From Pleurodeles waltl (taxonomy: Eukaryota; Chordata; Amphibia; Caudata; Salamandridae), in the NCBI RefSeq assembly GCF_031143425.1, contig NC_090442.1:422857776-422921775 (forward strand): a DNA stretch of 64,000 nt, read 5' to 3'. The first letter of the stretch is position 1, and every line of letters starts with the position of its first letter. The notes below the pieces were generated by a model. The model saw only the letters and a list, made by a program, of their open reading frames with translations. It made no database searches and was not told the DNA's origin. The translations under genes were made by a program, and so were the position numbers. Positions 11,780-25,043 of the stretch are shown here, one piece after another.

Positions 11780-12280
11780 ACAATATTCAATTAGGATTCA
11801 GAAAGAACCACAGTACCGAAACAGCACTTGGTGCTGTGGTTCAGCAGCTCAACTCCTGCAAAACAGAGGTACTGGTCTTTGGCAACAATACCTCTCCACG
11901 GGACTACACCTGGTGACCGTCTGAGTTTGAGCCAACACCCACACCCACAGACCACGGAAGAAATCTAGGGATCATCCTAGACTACAAGCTCAACATGTGC
12001 ACCTCCTGCTTCCACATCTTTTTTAAAACAAGCTAATAACGTTTTACTAGAGCAGCTTTTAGGCACCTACAGACATTGCCAAATCCACAGATTTGCCACC
12101 TAACCAAAGACTACATCCAACGTGCAATTAGGTCAACCTACGTCTGACCTAGGACCTCCTGACCTTCAGGAAGCACCTCAAGACCTGGCTCTTCGAGCAG
12201 TAGCACCCCTCCCCGTGCCTTGAGACCCTGCTGGGTGAATAGAGCGCTTAACAAATCACTGATTGATTGTTTGATTGATC
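11780..12280 (+). mobile_element. L2/CR1-like LINE, copy B, 3' part
   Basis: LINE homology resumes with GFRKNHSTETAL, then jumps by an internal deletion to the NSCKTEVLVFGN region (after the YADD core) and runs to the 3' end. That end has CTTCAGGAAGCACCTCAAGACCTGGCTCTTCGAG in two blocks, then CCTTGAGACCCTGCTGGGTGAATAG and the tail ACTGATTGATTGTTTGATTGA. The reverse-transcriptase catalytic core is missing. Confidence 0.8.
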
Positions 12281-12289
12281 CTACATATG

Positions 12290-12890
12290 CTACGAAAGAT
12301 CTTGAAATGGTTGTCTCAGAACACCTGAAGGACAGTCACACAAGCACTCATCACCAGCAGGCTGGACTACGGCAACACTATGCCAGAATCTCCAAACAAC
12401 TCCTACATAGACTCTAGACCATCCAGAACTGCAAACACATACACAACCTCCCACACTGCACACACATCACACCGCACCTCAAGAAGCTTCACTAGCTCCC
12501 CAGTCTCAAGCACAGCCAATTCAAACTTTTCATGCACAAATATATAGCCAACACACAACACGGGTCCAGAATAACTGAACAGCTGCATGCATTTTCATCA
12601 ATCCACCAGACACCTACAATCTTCCTCACTCCAGCTCGCACACATTCCCCGCAACGGGAAACCAAAACTGGAGGTTTGTCATTGTCGTGCATCACACCCA
12701 AGATATGTTGAAACTACATGCTTCATCATATCGGAGCCTCCTCATCACTTCTTGAGTTTTGCAAGAAGCAGAAGACCCGGAACTCTTCCAGCAAGCGCCT
12801 TTGGCATATCACACCTAAACACCTGCCCAAACACCTATTTGCCCTCTTGGGAGATTAGTGCGCTACATAAATCAACATAACCTAACACAA
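12290..12890 (+). mobile_element. Second LINE 3' fragment (L2/CR1 group)
   Basis: This follows copy B immediately. It encodes the C-terminal tail of a related LINE: VTHALITSRLDYGN, then degenerate sequence, ending in a CGCTACATAAATCAACATAACC-type 3' end unlike the TGATTGA tail. It is therefore a separate insertion or a different subfamily. It is too degenerate for any function. Confidence 0.6.
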
Positions 12891-15800
12891 CACATAACAC
12901 TCTAATTGTGAGCAGAAGAGAGCTCCATAAGAAGGCTAACTGCAACTAAAAAGATGAAGGGAGCTTCCCATGGGCCGGGATAGTCACAACCTTAGGTGTT
13001 CCAGACTTGGTACAGCAACCTGCTGCAGCATACAGTGGAAGCCAAGCTGAAATAATCATTCCCTGAACAGAACTCATGTTGCACCATGTAAAAGAGACGA
13101 TGCAAGTCTGCAGGTGCATATAAGATGGCATGGCCTCATTTTAAATCTATGCTGAGAAAAATAAAACAGGGTGATTTCTGGGTGGGACTGAAGACAACCC
13201 AGTGCCCCTGGTGTAACTGGACACCAATGGGAGCCTGCGGTGGCGAATCTGAAGTGGCATCAAGGAACAGAGGAGCAAACAGCAGTGAGTGGAAACGGTG
13301 AAGAATTCATGAGGCCCTCAAATTAGGATCACACACTTCCCCCTGATGATTGACAACCAGTCTGCAGAGCACAAAAGGAAAGATGTTATCCTCCCCACTC
13401 GTGATTCAGAGCACCCATGCCACAGACGTTTATCAAGAAGAAGCCGAACAAGGGCAACAGAGGCCTGACTGTCATCTGTGAAGAACACCAGTGGTGTGCA
13501 GCAGGTACTAGCAAAGGAAGGATGAATTCCCCACACCCTGGGGCAATCCTTTGGTAATGGAAGCACTGTGAGATTTAAAAGGATTTTCAAACAGAATAGA
13601 GAGCAGACTATAGTCCTAGAAACTGCATGTGAGGATGTTAAAAAATGTTTGACCTCTATGCAGACACATTTCAGTGCTGTTCAATTGAGGGTAGTGAGGG
13701 TGGAAGATACGTCAAACAAACTGAAGTAGCTTCACAGAATTCCAAGAGATTTCAAAACTGTGCTTTGTCATCTATAGTTACGCTTGAGAATAACAAAGAT
13801 GCTGGAGAACAAGGCTAAGGCCACTAAACATTGAAAACTGGGCATGTCCATCACCAATGAGGGACGTCACCTGCACTCAGAGGTCCAACATCTCCTGCAG
13901 ATGAATGTCCTGGGAGAAGAAGGTTACAGGAGCATCTCAGAAGCGAGAGTACAATAGCTTGCCACCAGCAACTCTGTAGGCAGATGAACCATTACAAGAA
14001 CAGTGTTGGATAAGCTCAAGAGAATGATGGTTACTAGGGCAATGGTCAAGAAAAAAGGCATAGTGAATAGAGAGTTGAGGATCCACAGCTTCCCTAATTA
14101 GAGCTTGGCTACCTTGACATGATGCCAAGGCTGCAAGATATCAAATATCAAAAGGGATCTCATGTCCCTCGGAATAGACTACAAATTGTGGTATCCAATA
14201 AGACTGAAGGTCAATAAAGGTGGTCAGCGTTTTCATGTTCTTGGGCCCGGATGCTGCTAGACCCCACCCTGCTTTTATTAAAGAGTGCTGTGCTGTCTTG
14301 GTAGAGAACGATGGACAACAGTGGAGGCATGGGGCATGGTAAAAGGGAAGAGCCCTAGGCAACTTAACTAGTTTGAAGATTATCTAATACACTTAGGCCT
14401 AAAATACATAATAGCCTAAATTCTTATTAATGTAGGATAGGACACTGATGCTATCTAATAAAAGGAATGGCCATCCCAGTTTGTTAACTAGATTTGTTCA
14501 CTGTTCACTTCAGATGGCCTGTAGATCTGAGGTCATGAGCCGAGAAATATTTCAAGAATTTTACAAAAAAGATTTGGGGCTAGTTCCAGAAACTGCTTTA
14601 TGCTTTATGTATGTAAGTTTAAACTGATTTCTTTTGCTGACTGGAATACATCTGTTTAAGATACACTCAGACATGGTCATGGAAGTTTGAACAGCAATCT
14701 GACTATGTCAATCTGTAATCTTTGCAGCCGGGAAATACTTTTCTTAGGCAGGTCCAAATATAATAAATTGCCATAGTTCAGTCATGACTTAATATCATCA
14801 AGGGTTAAAATGAATTTGGGTGAAAAATTACTGAAGAGAAAAATCCTGCACAGCGTTTTTAGACGGAAAAAAGACAGATTTAGTGAAACCAGATGCAACA
14901 CTACATGAGTAACGTGTTTTCAGGACAAAGAACTGACAGTGACAGGGGGGAGTCAGAGCGGTACCATAGTGGGTTAATAGGCACGACAACGAGAAAGTAA
15001 CAGCAGTAAAAATAGCAACCATCCTTCCAACCAGGTGAGAGAGAAACGCCTCCCGAAAGAGGTAGACGGGATATCCTCTCTAATAAAACAAACTGTCAAA
15101 TAAAGTACAGTCCTGCAGATAACTGACTTAGAGCCACTGTACAAATAGTAAAGAACAGTCATTCCCAAAAGGATCTTTTACCCCTGACCCACCTATTATG
15201 GCACGCTTCATCATTGGGTTACCCACCTAGCAATGGGAATCATCCTGCTATAACCCTATTGTCAAAAGGACCCTCTAATTAAAATGCTCTGAAGTGGTGG
15301 TAAAGGCTCAACAGTATATCACTGTGCGTAGTGGAACAATCGTAAATTAAGCTTGTGTGGGTGTGGGCCACCAATATGGTATCAAATGTGTTCATGCTTC
15401 CACACCTACAATGTTAAAAACAAGTGGGCCTGTATCTCAAGCTCTGAAGGTCATCAAATTCGCCATGTACTAAAGACACTATGTGTCAGGGTCATATACA
15501 ATATGTCACTTTCCTCACGACCGATTTTGTGGTTGCAACATAATGAGTACAGTTACCTTACATGTGTGGTTGCTCATTTAGTTGTCTGACGTGCGTAACT
15601 ATAGAATTGAAGTCACATATGGTCTTGTGAAGGAGAAAAAAGAAAATAGTGGAGGGCTTTGCGCAGGCCTATATATTTATGTTGTACGTATTCAGTCTGA
15701 TATAAAAAGCACTTTTTTGCCTAATGACAATGTTTCGATATGGACTGGACAAAGTACTTTACTATTTTTTCTCGCTTCTCTGACTATGTGACCTTCGCTC

Positions 15801-16873
15801 CTGAGTTACTCACATAAGACAGCTGAAGTGACAACCCTCCAAGAACCAGTGAATAAATGCTGAGCCTTTTGCCATGAAAAAGCCATTGACATATTTGCCA
15901 TTATGGGGCAAAACATGTATTGAGGGAGTCATTCATCAACAGTTGAGAAACCCATCCTCAGGAAACTACACACAATTAAAATGGGATTAAAATTCACGAC
16001 ATCTGTCGATAACAATGTAAATGAAACTAATATATTTATTTGTAAATCCAAATTTCCTTTGCAATCGTTGTAAAATCACCAGTAATGCTCACCTATGTTC
16101 TTGACATAACTGTATGAATATTAGTAAGAATTTGGTATTTCACCCATTTTTCTCGTAAAAATTATTAATCTATAAACGGGCAGTTTACATTTTTTTACTT
16201 AATGCACTTTTGGTCCCAATGTCGATGAGAATTGATCTCATGTGCCCTAACATTCTATTCACATCTGGTTGGCCCTGACTGTTAAACTGTAGCAAGCATG
16301 TTCTAAATATGTTTTAGGGTTTGGCTAGAGGCAACCTTAGCTGTCTCATGACCAATAGAGGGACATGATATTTAAAGGATGATTGCACTGTGCCACTGAC
16401 TTCAACCTATGACTTTGGTGATGTGGAAAATAAGTTCCTTGTTGGACACAAAGAGTGCAGATCTGTCAGCAGCAGAAGCAGATCCTCAGTCCTGGAAGAA
16501 GCTTTACACCAGAGGCTTGCAGCCTCTTAGCTGCAACCAACCACTCCCTACCCACTGAAGGCAGCTCACTGCTGGTAACTCTAGGCAGTACTCTGCCTAC
16601 ATGTGCTGAATTTGAAAATGTGTGCTGAAATTAAGCACAATTCGAATAAAAGCAGACTACCGTTGTGAGCACAGGCACCATGTTATTTGTAGTGCTACCC
16701 CAGTGACTTCTGAAGTTTCCAGTCATCAGCATGTTAAGTCCTATGCAAATTCCAAATCAAATGATAAGTAGCTATTCTGTCTCACTTGTACCATTTTGAT
16801 ATACCACTATGGAGAGCATTTGATAACACAATCTATGCTAGTTTTAAAACATAATAATATAGTAAGCACAAAT
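12891..16873. other. No gene recognised; searched for downstream THAP exon
   Basis: About 4 kb of DNA downstream of (3' to) the last visible exon of the minus-strand THAP/transposase gene. I looked on the minus strand for a continuation encoding the family LFDxLNSR-type motif and saw none. At 13,590-13,900 the plus strand has a vaguely coiled-coil L1 ORF1-like translation (SMQTHFSAVQLRVVRVEDT, MLENKAKATK), too degraded to call. The rest holds nothing I can identify. Confidence 0.35.
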
Positions 16874-16927
16874 TTACAGAGATTTAAAAAAGTAGAAATG
16901 CATGATTAAATAAATGTTCATAATAAC

Positions 16928-17735
16928 CTGAATAAAATGGACTGTTGCCATACAATCCGCAAACTTCTCAAACTTCAACTCATTCAGTGTCTTGAGCACT
17001 GCGGCGGTAGACTTACTTAGCAACTGCACACTTAAGGCAATGCTCACTACTTGAGAGAATAACTGTGAATGTCTTCCAGCACTTTTTCTGTGAGCCGAAA
17101 ATACAGAGCCTTTCAGCATGTTTTGTAACTCCTCAATGTAGTGCCATGTGATTGTCCCAGAAGAGGTTTTTAAGACTTCACCAGTTTTCAACATACTGCA
17201 CATCAACTCCAATTCTTCGGATGCATCAAAAAGGACGTGACATTTTTGATTTCTACCAGGTATGGAGAAGCACGACTTCAACTCCTTGGGATCTGTAAAG
17301 TTACAGCCGAGTAGTGAGCACACTTGCTCGCTTACGTGCTTCTGATCTACTGTCAGAGTGAGAACCTCGAAGCCAAAGTCATAAATGGTATTCAAAGCAT
17401 GAATGACAAGTTGTTTCATTGCCTCAGCAGGTAAAGGTTTAGTTAGAAAATATGCAACAGGCACATTCCAGTCACCTGCAATGCCAGCGACCATGAGGAC
17501 CAATACTTCAGTAGCGATGTCACGGATTCCATTGGCTTCAGCTCCTTTGCCAAAGTTGGTAAAGCCCAGCACTGTTTTGTCCAGGTCATGATAAGAGACA
17601 TGTTGGCGAATAGCCATTGTGCCCATTTTCAGACACACATATGAATACAATTCTGGTTTTTCTTTTTTCTTCTTCGATAAAGCTTCCAGGAAAGAAATGT
17701 TGATCCCCGGACTGGCGTCTACAGTCTTCAACCAA
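16928..17735 (-). CDS. Exon 6: P-element RNase H-like transposase domain
   Basis: Codon 257 (completed) to 526. The acceptor is gttgaag and the donor is CAG|GTTATT. After SWLKTVDASPG comes the RNase H N-terminal part: VCLKMGTMAIRQHVSY, VLGFTNFG, VLMVAGIAGDWNVPVAYF, FEVLTLTVDQ. The acidic first motif (DEM in active P transposases) reads G295-T296-M297 here, while Asp387 of the second motif (VDQ) is kept. The exon then enters the region that leads into the GTP-binding insertion (STAAVLKTLN...CMATVHFIQ). The third catalytic Glu would be downstream. If the donor is not used, the frame runs 17 codons further to a stop at 16,874, giving a truncated protein of about 543 residues. Confidence 0.85.
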
Positions 17736-18978
17736 CTTCAACAAAACAAATTTTTAAAAAATGAATCATGTTTTATAATTTTGGAAGTGACAGTTCAAAA
17801 TTTTAAGACATTATAATACAGTGTATAAGTTGAGTTGTGTTTTTATTCTGAACAAATATAACCACCAACATGGGTTGTCTGTAATTTATACTGTTATATT
17901 TTCCACGATTATTAGTGCCTTACTGGTGCGTGATTAATAACTGCCCAATAAGGTATCATTAGCCATAAAGGTACTATAAGAATATACAGAGTCACTGAAT
18001 CCTGCTTCCCTTCAAAAACGTCCATGCAGAGAAAGGTATACTAAGTACAAAGGAAATGAGCCACTTAGCATTTTGTTAAACAGCAGCTCACACATTTATG
18101 CTACTGGGGCTGCTTTATTCATTTATTTAATTCATCATTCAGTGCAATGCAAAGTTCTACCCCTTATGTTAGTGAAGGTGACCCAACTGAACAATACACA
18201 GGCACTGGACTGGGAGATGTCAGGGCTTTGACTGCCATGCTGTCCCAGGAAGTACTGCAACAAACACTAGAATGGTATGAGGCTGACATCCACTGGCTAG
18301 TGACCTTTATACTGGTCAGTGATGGGGGAAACATCCCACATTTTATTATTCTGAATACTTGGATTACTATGCTCAATGTAACTCTTCTCAAAGCACTGCG
18401 GACAGAGTTGCACTTCCCTAGGAATTAAGCGAAGATGGAACAAACAAGGCAGCAAAAAAAAAAAAAAAAAAAAGAAGATTTCAGATCTGGGTGACTGGCT
18501 GTGGTATAATGAAAAAAACGTTTTATGAATCACAGTTTGCAAATTCAACTAAAGAATGGTATACATCATTGTTATGATTGTTAAGAACAGTCCAAATCTT
18601 GTACACACAAAGTAATCCTTTACATATAATATGTACATCAAAAAACATAATTCTTAACAATAAAGACAAAATTCAAAATTCATTGATGATCTTGCTCAAT
18701 TGGAGAATTCAGCCGACACGTGTTTCATCCTCCCTAGAGACTACTTCAAGGCGGATAAAAACAAAGCAATAAAACCTATATAACAAACTTGCTAGGTTAT
18801 AATCAGAAAAAAACTTCTTTATAACCAAAAACAATTTAAAATCAATATTCTCTAGGAAACATAATGCCTGTAAAAATACTGCATACACACCTAATTACAC
18901 CACCATTGGGAAAGTGAAAAACTAAACATAACCATCACCGACACATGAAAAACACTGTATATCGAGATGTGAGAATTG
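17736..18978. other. Intron 5, unassigned part
   Basis: It contains an A20 run at 18,454-18,473 and, near 18,710-18,760, a GCCGACACGTGTTTCATCC...ACTTCAAGGCGG word cluster that I associate with amphibian interspersed repeats but cannot place. No exon is recognised. The open frame at 18,147-18,425 has no family similarity that I can see. Confidence 0.35.
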
Positions 18979-19469
18979 TTTTTTTTTTTTAAACAACTTT
19001 TATTAGGTTTTATACATAAACAATCTACCACAAACAAGGAGATGCAATAATCCAATAACAATGCCATTACAGCTAAATTCACAGTACTTTTAAACCAGTA
19101 CGTTTGACTCTTGTGACACTGCGTAGGATGTTCATTAGTATCTAGAAGAATTAATATGTGCCTTTTACCGATGTGTAGGTCTCTCCTGGGTTGAGATACT
19201 GATTTAACCTAAAGTGAAATACCCTCTGCCCTTCACCCTCCAACTGGCATTAAACCTGCTTCTTGCCCCGAGTGTTTCGTTGACAATGGATGCGTTTGAC
19301 TGGGGGTGGGGGACCAGCTGATCTGGCTTTACCTCTTGGGTTAAGAGCTGGTATAATGAAGAGGCTGGAAGAAGCATACATTTTGCGTGAGCAGGGTGTT
19401 CCGGCCCAACCCGCCAGTGCCTAAACCATGTCCCCTGTGGTGCCCTAGTTTCCGTTTGCCCCCTGCTCT

Positions 19470-22400
19470 CTAAGTTGCTCTAACAGCGCCTCCCATGCTG
19501 CCCAGATGGGATGTTTCCGCAGCCCTCTGTATTCCTCTCTTTGTAAGGCAGAGCCCTCCGCCCCTCCCTAAAGGAGTACTTCCGCTCTCCAAGTCAAATC
19601 CAATGGGGGGAGTAGGTGATTTCCAGTGAATTGTAATAAGTCTCTTGGTTAGTATTAGGGCCAAATCAACAAACCTAGCCACCACTGTGGACCCTTTGGG
19701 TCTTGGGTAGAGACCCAATATGCAGTGGTCTGCCGAGTCCCAGTGTAAAGATTCTGCAATTACCTGAAGTGAGTCCTGAAGACTTCCCCAGTAGAGTCTC
19801 AGGGACTGGCATGCCCACAACATGTGGAGAAGATCTGCATCAACAGAATGGCATTGGGGACATGATGGATGACTTTGAAGGAAAAGAGTGTGCACCTTTT
19901 TAGGGGTCAGGTATGCCCGGTGGAAAATTGCAAATTGCATATATTTGAAATGTGAGTTGCGTGGGATATGTATTGCGTGTTCTGTTAGGAATTTCCACTC
20001 CTTGTCAGGTGATGGGCATGTCAGGTCTGTTTCCCATTTTTCGCAGAGCTGGGCTAGAGATATGCAGGAATGAGAGCGTTGCGCCTTATACAGCCACTTC
20101 ACTAGATGGCTCCCTGATCCCCTGTCATAAAGTACCTGCACCAAAGCGTGTGTCTGGGGTTCGTCCCCTGTTGGTGTCCACTGTTGCTGTATATATTGCA
20201 ATACATTGGCATGTGTGAGGAACAGGGTGCCCGGTAGTGGGTTCTGGGCAATAAACTCATGGTGGGGGATGAGGTTGCCCTCCTCAAATAGTTCACCCGG
20301 GTTGGATACGCCAAGCTCCTCTCAATGAGTCAGCCAAGATGTACTTACCATACCAGAAGGGGTGGGGACGAGGCAGAGAGGAATGTTAAGGGCATATGGA
20401 GTTGTGGGTCTAGTCAGTCGAAGGGCCATGCACCAGTACCACAAATAACCGAGGTAGTTGCTGAGGGTAAACTGGTGCCCCAGGTAGTAGCAGTGCTTAT
20501 AACTCCTCACTGTTCAATTGTGCCTGTGAGTAGTTTATTTCCTGTAAATGGATACCTACCAGCCAATAAGACAGCCACTGCAGTTGTGCTGCGAGGTAGT
20601 ATGTACGGAAGTCGGGAGCTCCCATTCCCTCTCATCTGTAGGCAATTGTGATTTTTGGAGGCTAACGCGTCGACGTCCTGTGGCCCAGATCAGCTCTGTC
20701 AGTAGAGTATTCAGTGTTCTAAAGCTCAAGATCAACTGTGGTATAATATTGGGGAGGTTTACAAAGTAGTACAGTAATCTAAGTAGCATCACCATCTTAG
20801 CCCGCACTAAGCGGCCAGACACTGATAAGGGTAAGGGTAAGGTGGTCCAGAATTTGAGCTGGGCTTTTAAAGATGTTACTGCCTTTTGTATACTGTCATC
20901 TAGCAGATCGGTGTGGGAGCGGTATACATGTATACCCAAATATCTGAAAGTTTATTGAGCTACAGGGATGTCGAGTGTGGTCAAAGAGGCCGTGTATGTG
21001 GACTAATGCATCTCGGAATGAAAATGCCTGTGATTTTGAACAGTTAACTGTCAAGCCAGAGATTGTGCCAAATTGACTGACTACGAGATCCATGTCCATG
21101 CCACATATATATAAGCATGTCGTCCGCGTAGAGGAACACTGTTCAGCGCCCACTGTTTGTGCCCCATCCCCTCCCCTCCTGTGGTAGTATTTACACTAGT
21201 GGCTCCATTGCCAGGGCAAATAGTAAAAGGGACAGTGGGCAGCCATGGCGCGTACCCCGGGATATAGGGTAAGGCAGTGAGATGTGTTTCCCAGTTTTCG
21301 CTCTGGCCGTAGGGCGAGCATTTAGCACTTTAACCCATTTGATAAAGAGGGCAGGCAGGTTGAATCTCGTAAGCACCGAAAAAGATATTCCCATTCTAGT
21401 GAATCAAATGCTTGCTGTAGGTCTAGTGAATAGCAGCCCACTCTCGGAAGAGCGGATTGTGCTGATTCCATTACTTAGTACAGGTGACAAATGTTCAAAG
21501 ATGTATTCCTAGTGTATAAATCCCCATTGACCTTCATTGATCAATTGGGGGAGGAGTGGCATTAACCTCTCTGCAAGGTCTTTGCTAAGTATTTTGTAAT
21601 CTGTGGTTAATATCGATTGAGGCCTGAATCAGTTAGGTGTGTCTGGTGTACGACACGGTTTTGATAAGGAGGTGACAAGGGCCTGGCTTGATGGCGCCGG
21701 TAGTTCCTTGAATTCTAGGGAGGTTTCATACATTTTCACTAACTTTGGCGTTAAAAGTACGGTGATTCAATGGGCAGCCCATCCACTCTCGAGGTCTTAT
21801 TAAATAGCATTTCTTTCATGGCCAACCAGACCTCTTCCTCCTTTATAGGCACTGCCAGTTGTGTATAGGCATCAGCGTCAAAGCGAGGAAGTTTGAGGTG
21901 CTTGAGGAAATCTTTGCATTGATCAGGAAGGACAGGGGATGGCCCTGTATAATGGCATGTAATATTCCTGAAATGCCTGGTTTACATCCAGTTGTGTGCA
22001 GCATTGTCTGGTGTTCAAGAGCACATGGAGGCTCAGGGTATGGGATCTAGGAGGCAGTATCATGCGTGCAAGGAGAGTGCCTAAGCATGCATACGATGCG
22101 TGTATGTTTTGTGGTCATAGACACGCAATTGTTCAAGTATTTCTGCATGCCGCACCCTTAGTCGGGTAAGAGGTTGGTGTCGTCAATTGACGCTTGTTCC
22201 AGGCTGTCCATGTGGTTTTCGACACTTGTCAGATCCTGCAGGATCCAGCACCTGGCCCCCATCGATGTATTGATGGACACTTCCTGACGACCACCTTAAA
22301 AGCCTCCCATTCTATGAGTCGTGATGAGGCGGTACCCTCGTTTGTTGCAAGGTAGCCATCAACGGCAGTGCCATTGTGTCCCTAAATACAGCATCCTCTA

Positions 22401-23167
22401 ACAGAGACGGCTGTATGCGCAATGTGGGTATTGGTATTTGAACAATACCCCACTGGAGTTTCACCTCCAGAGGATTGTGATCCGAGAAAGTCTTTGCTAA
22501 ATAGGTTGTGTCCATAAAGAGCCCTGACATGTGGGACGGGCTGGGAATGTGATCCAACTGTGTATGTAGGCTGTATGGTGGGGTAAAGAAGGAATACTCT
22601 TGCATCCATTCATGATGGCCTCTCCATAGGTCTACTAGATCCCAGTGGGAAATCCAAGTTGTGAGGGCCTGCGCTTGTTTAACTGAGTTAGTATTGGACA
22701 GCGGGGGATGAGAGCAATCCAGTGTGACATCCAAGTCCCCAACAATGAGCCAGGGTATGTGTGCCCACTCTGCTAGTGTTGTTGAGAGCCACTGTAAAAT
22801 AGCATCTTGGTCTGTGTTGGGACAGTATACACTCCCCCAAACCACTTGTAGCCCATAGAAGTGTCCCAGGGCAAAGACGTAGGCCCAAGGGTGTCAATTT
22901 TAGTATTCAGGATCTGAAAGGAGAAACCGGCATGGATCCAGACAGCAGCACCTCTGGCAAATCCTGAGTAGGAAGTGGTGACTAATTGACCTCTCCACTT
23001 CATCTTAATTAGGCCCACTCCGGGGGATGATAGATGTGTTTCATGTAGGTAAATGATAGATGCCTTATGGCGGGGAAGTTGAGCCAGCACCCTATGATGC
23101 TTTTGGGTGAACTCAGTCCTCTGACATTCCAGGTCAGTATCTTGTAACGGTTTGGTATAGTTGCCAT
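19470..23167 (-). pseudogene. L1 ORF2 (endonuclease/reverse transcriptase) remnant
   Basis: It starts with ATG at 23,167, with WNVRGL close behind (the endonuclease N-terminus). It then has ETHLSS, GGVYTVPTQ, LIVGDLDVTLD, an SFFTPPYSLHTQLDHI block and TFSDHNPL (the SDH motif) down to about 22,430. Reverse transcriptase pieces follow: FIKWVKVLNARPTARAKT and RGTRHGCPLSLLLFALAMEPL (21,394-21,191), VSQFGTISGLTVNCSKS (about 21,060) and thumb sequence at 20,939-20,556. The C-terminal Cys motif CPQCHSVDADLLHMLWACQ is near 19,820. Several frameshifts and stops make it non-functional. Confidence 0.85.
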
Positions 23168-23941
23168 GACCCTGTATTATGGAAAATGTGGTCAGCTGTG
23201 TTTTCCCTTCCCTTCTTTAGCAGGGCATTAAGAGGCAAGTGAAGCAACAATTTATGAATCCCAAATCTAAGGTCCAACATAAAACACCTGTCGACCAAAC
23301 AAACTTTCAACACAACAAAAATTGTCCTGCAGTCATAGGTGCATTTGCTGCTGGGGGGGGCCCAAGCAAAGCTCAAGCCTGGTCAATCTGTGCCAGCCCA
23401 TCGGGAGTGCAGTAGTGTTCCCAGCTCCAGCTCGTCTGCCCCTGCAAGCCCATAGAAGTTTAGAGGCCAACAATGAGTGAAATATGTAGTTGACATTAAG
23501 TTGGGGGAGGTAGCAAGGGGTCGCAATGAATCCACACCCAGACAGGGGTAAACAATTATATCACCCTAATTGCATTTGAAAAAAGAAAGAGAATACAAGA
23601 CTGAAAGATCTTATGCTTACGCCCAGGTGTTCAGAAGAGGCAGTTTCAAATGATTTATATGATGGAGTCTGCTGTCTGCGGCGTAACTGTTGGGAGAAAT
23701 GCCATGCTAGAGTTTGAAACTGAGTGCGAATGGGATATAGTTGAGTGGCACGAGGGTGGTCGATCTGCCTGGGCCTCCATGGACATTATCTGCAGAGCTG
23801 CATCGCACCCCTCATGGGCCAGCTGGGGTGAAGGCATCGCAGATGGTGCTCCCTTCTGTTGCTGCCTGTGTTGTCTCAACGTTTTCCGGTTGACTTTCTG
23901 GGCACCCCCCGGTGGCGAGCCATGGGGTATTTGCACTTCAT

Positions 23942-24798
23942 TTAATGCCAGGCTGCTTCAGGTGAGTCAAAGAACAGGAAACAGTCCTCATGCAGAATTT
24001 TCAAGAGTGCTGGAAATAACAGGGCGTATGTTACACCTTCATTACAAACCTGCTTCTTCACTGACTGATATAATCCACAGCATCTTTGTACTTCCAGGGT
24101 ATTGTCCGGGAAGAGTGAGACCAGAGCATTGTTTATAGTGATGGGTGCCGGGCTCTGGGCTATTTGTAAATGGTGGTCTCGGTCACAAAAATTCAGGACC
24201 TCAGCCACCATGGGCAGGGCGGCACTTCCGGCGTTGGGCGGCACTTCCGGCGTTGGGCGGCGCAATGGGACACTGTGGGCCCTTTCAACAACAAACACGG
24301 CTGAGAGGCCCTGGGGACTCACCTCCGTCCGAAACCATTCCTCAATGAACAGGGTGGGGTTGGTTACCTCTGCGCTCTTGGGCATGCGGACTATTCTCAC
24401 ATTATTACATGGCGCTCGGCCCTCCGCGTCCCTCAGCGCGATGGGGGTAACTTCTGGATACACCACTGAAGGACTGAGATAGTGTTGGTGTTCTGAATGT
24501 GCTGGGGAGCCAGGTCAGTGAGGGTACCCTCAGCAGTGTGCACTTTGTAAGCTAATTTCCTATGGTCATCTCTCAGGATACCGAGGTCTGTGGCAATGGT
24601 ATCTATGCAGTGTTCGATTGCACCATGAGGATCGCATATTTCCTGTAAGATCAAGTGAAGCTTTTCTGCTAAGACAGTCAGATTGGTAGAGGGGATACAG
24701 TCGACAGATGCCGTTACAATGTGTCTCTCGGTGGGATCCTGAGAGGTGTTGCAGTCCTCATGGCGGGATAGGGTATGCGCCACCTTGGTGCACCTCAT
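23942..24798 (-). pseudogene. L1 ORF1 (RNA-binding protein) remnant
   Basis: ORF1p is the trimeric RNA chaperone of the L1 particle. The N-terminal part (24,798-24,433) reads like the coiled coil (LAEKLHLILQEI, DTIATDLGILRDDHRKLAYK). The C-terminal part (24,466-23,942) carries the conserved RNA-binding core: NNVRIVRMP, FIEEWF, VERAHSVPLRRP, VAEVLNFCDRD. A frameshift near 24,450 separates them. A CGGCGTTGGGCGGCACTTC repeat at about 24,225-24,262 falls within the core and disturbs the usual PR.IIA region. The 162-codon plus-strand frame opposite is a shadow. Confidence 0.75.
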
Positions 24799-25030
24799 TG
24801 TAGCAGTGTTTGGGGCTCTCTATTGCTTCCAAGTAAGAAGCATGCTGTTAGGGCTGATGCCTGGGATTCCCCCCATACGTCTACACTCTTATGTCCTAGT
24901 TTTATTGCAGCAGGAACGGGAAGGAGGTCAATGAGAGCCCTGGGGGAGTCTAGGCGGAGAACGCAGCCTATATCAGTCCATGGACGACCCCAGCTAATGG
25001 CTGTCCCCCTGTATCCTCAACAACAGGGGT

Positions 25031-25043
25031 GGGGGGGGGGGGG
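25031..25043. repeat. G13 homopolymer
   Basis: Thirteen consecutive G residues in the presumed 5' region of the minus-strand L1 (C13 in the L1 sense direction). Confidence 0.9.

Noticed and set aside
13590..13900. Possible L1 ORF1 coiled-coil remnant
   Set aside because: Only weak heptad-like translation; none of the conserved RNA-binding core motifs is present.
18700..18780. GCCGACACGTGTTTCATCC word cluster
   Set aside because: It reminded me of an amphibian interspersed repeat, but no boundaries or class could be supported.
23650..24138. 162-codon plus-strand open frame
   Set aside because: Opposite the L1 ORF1 region on the minus strand, with no independent motif.
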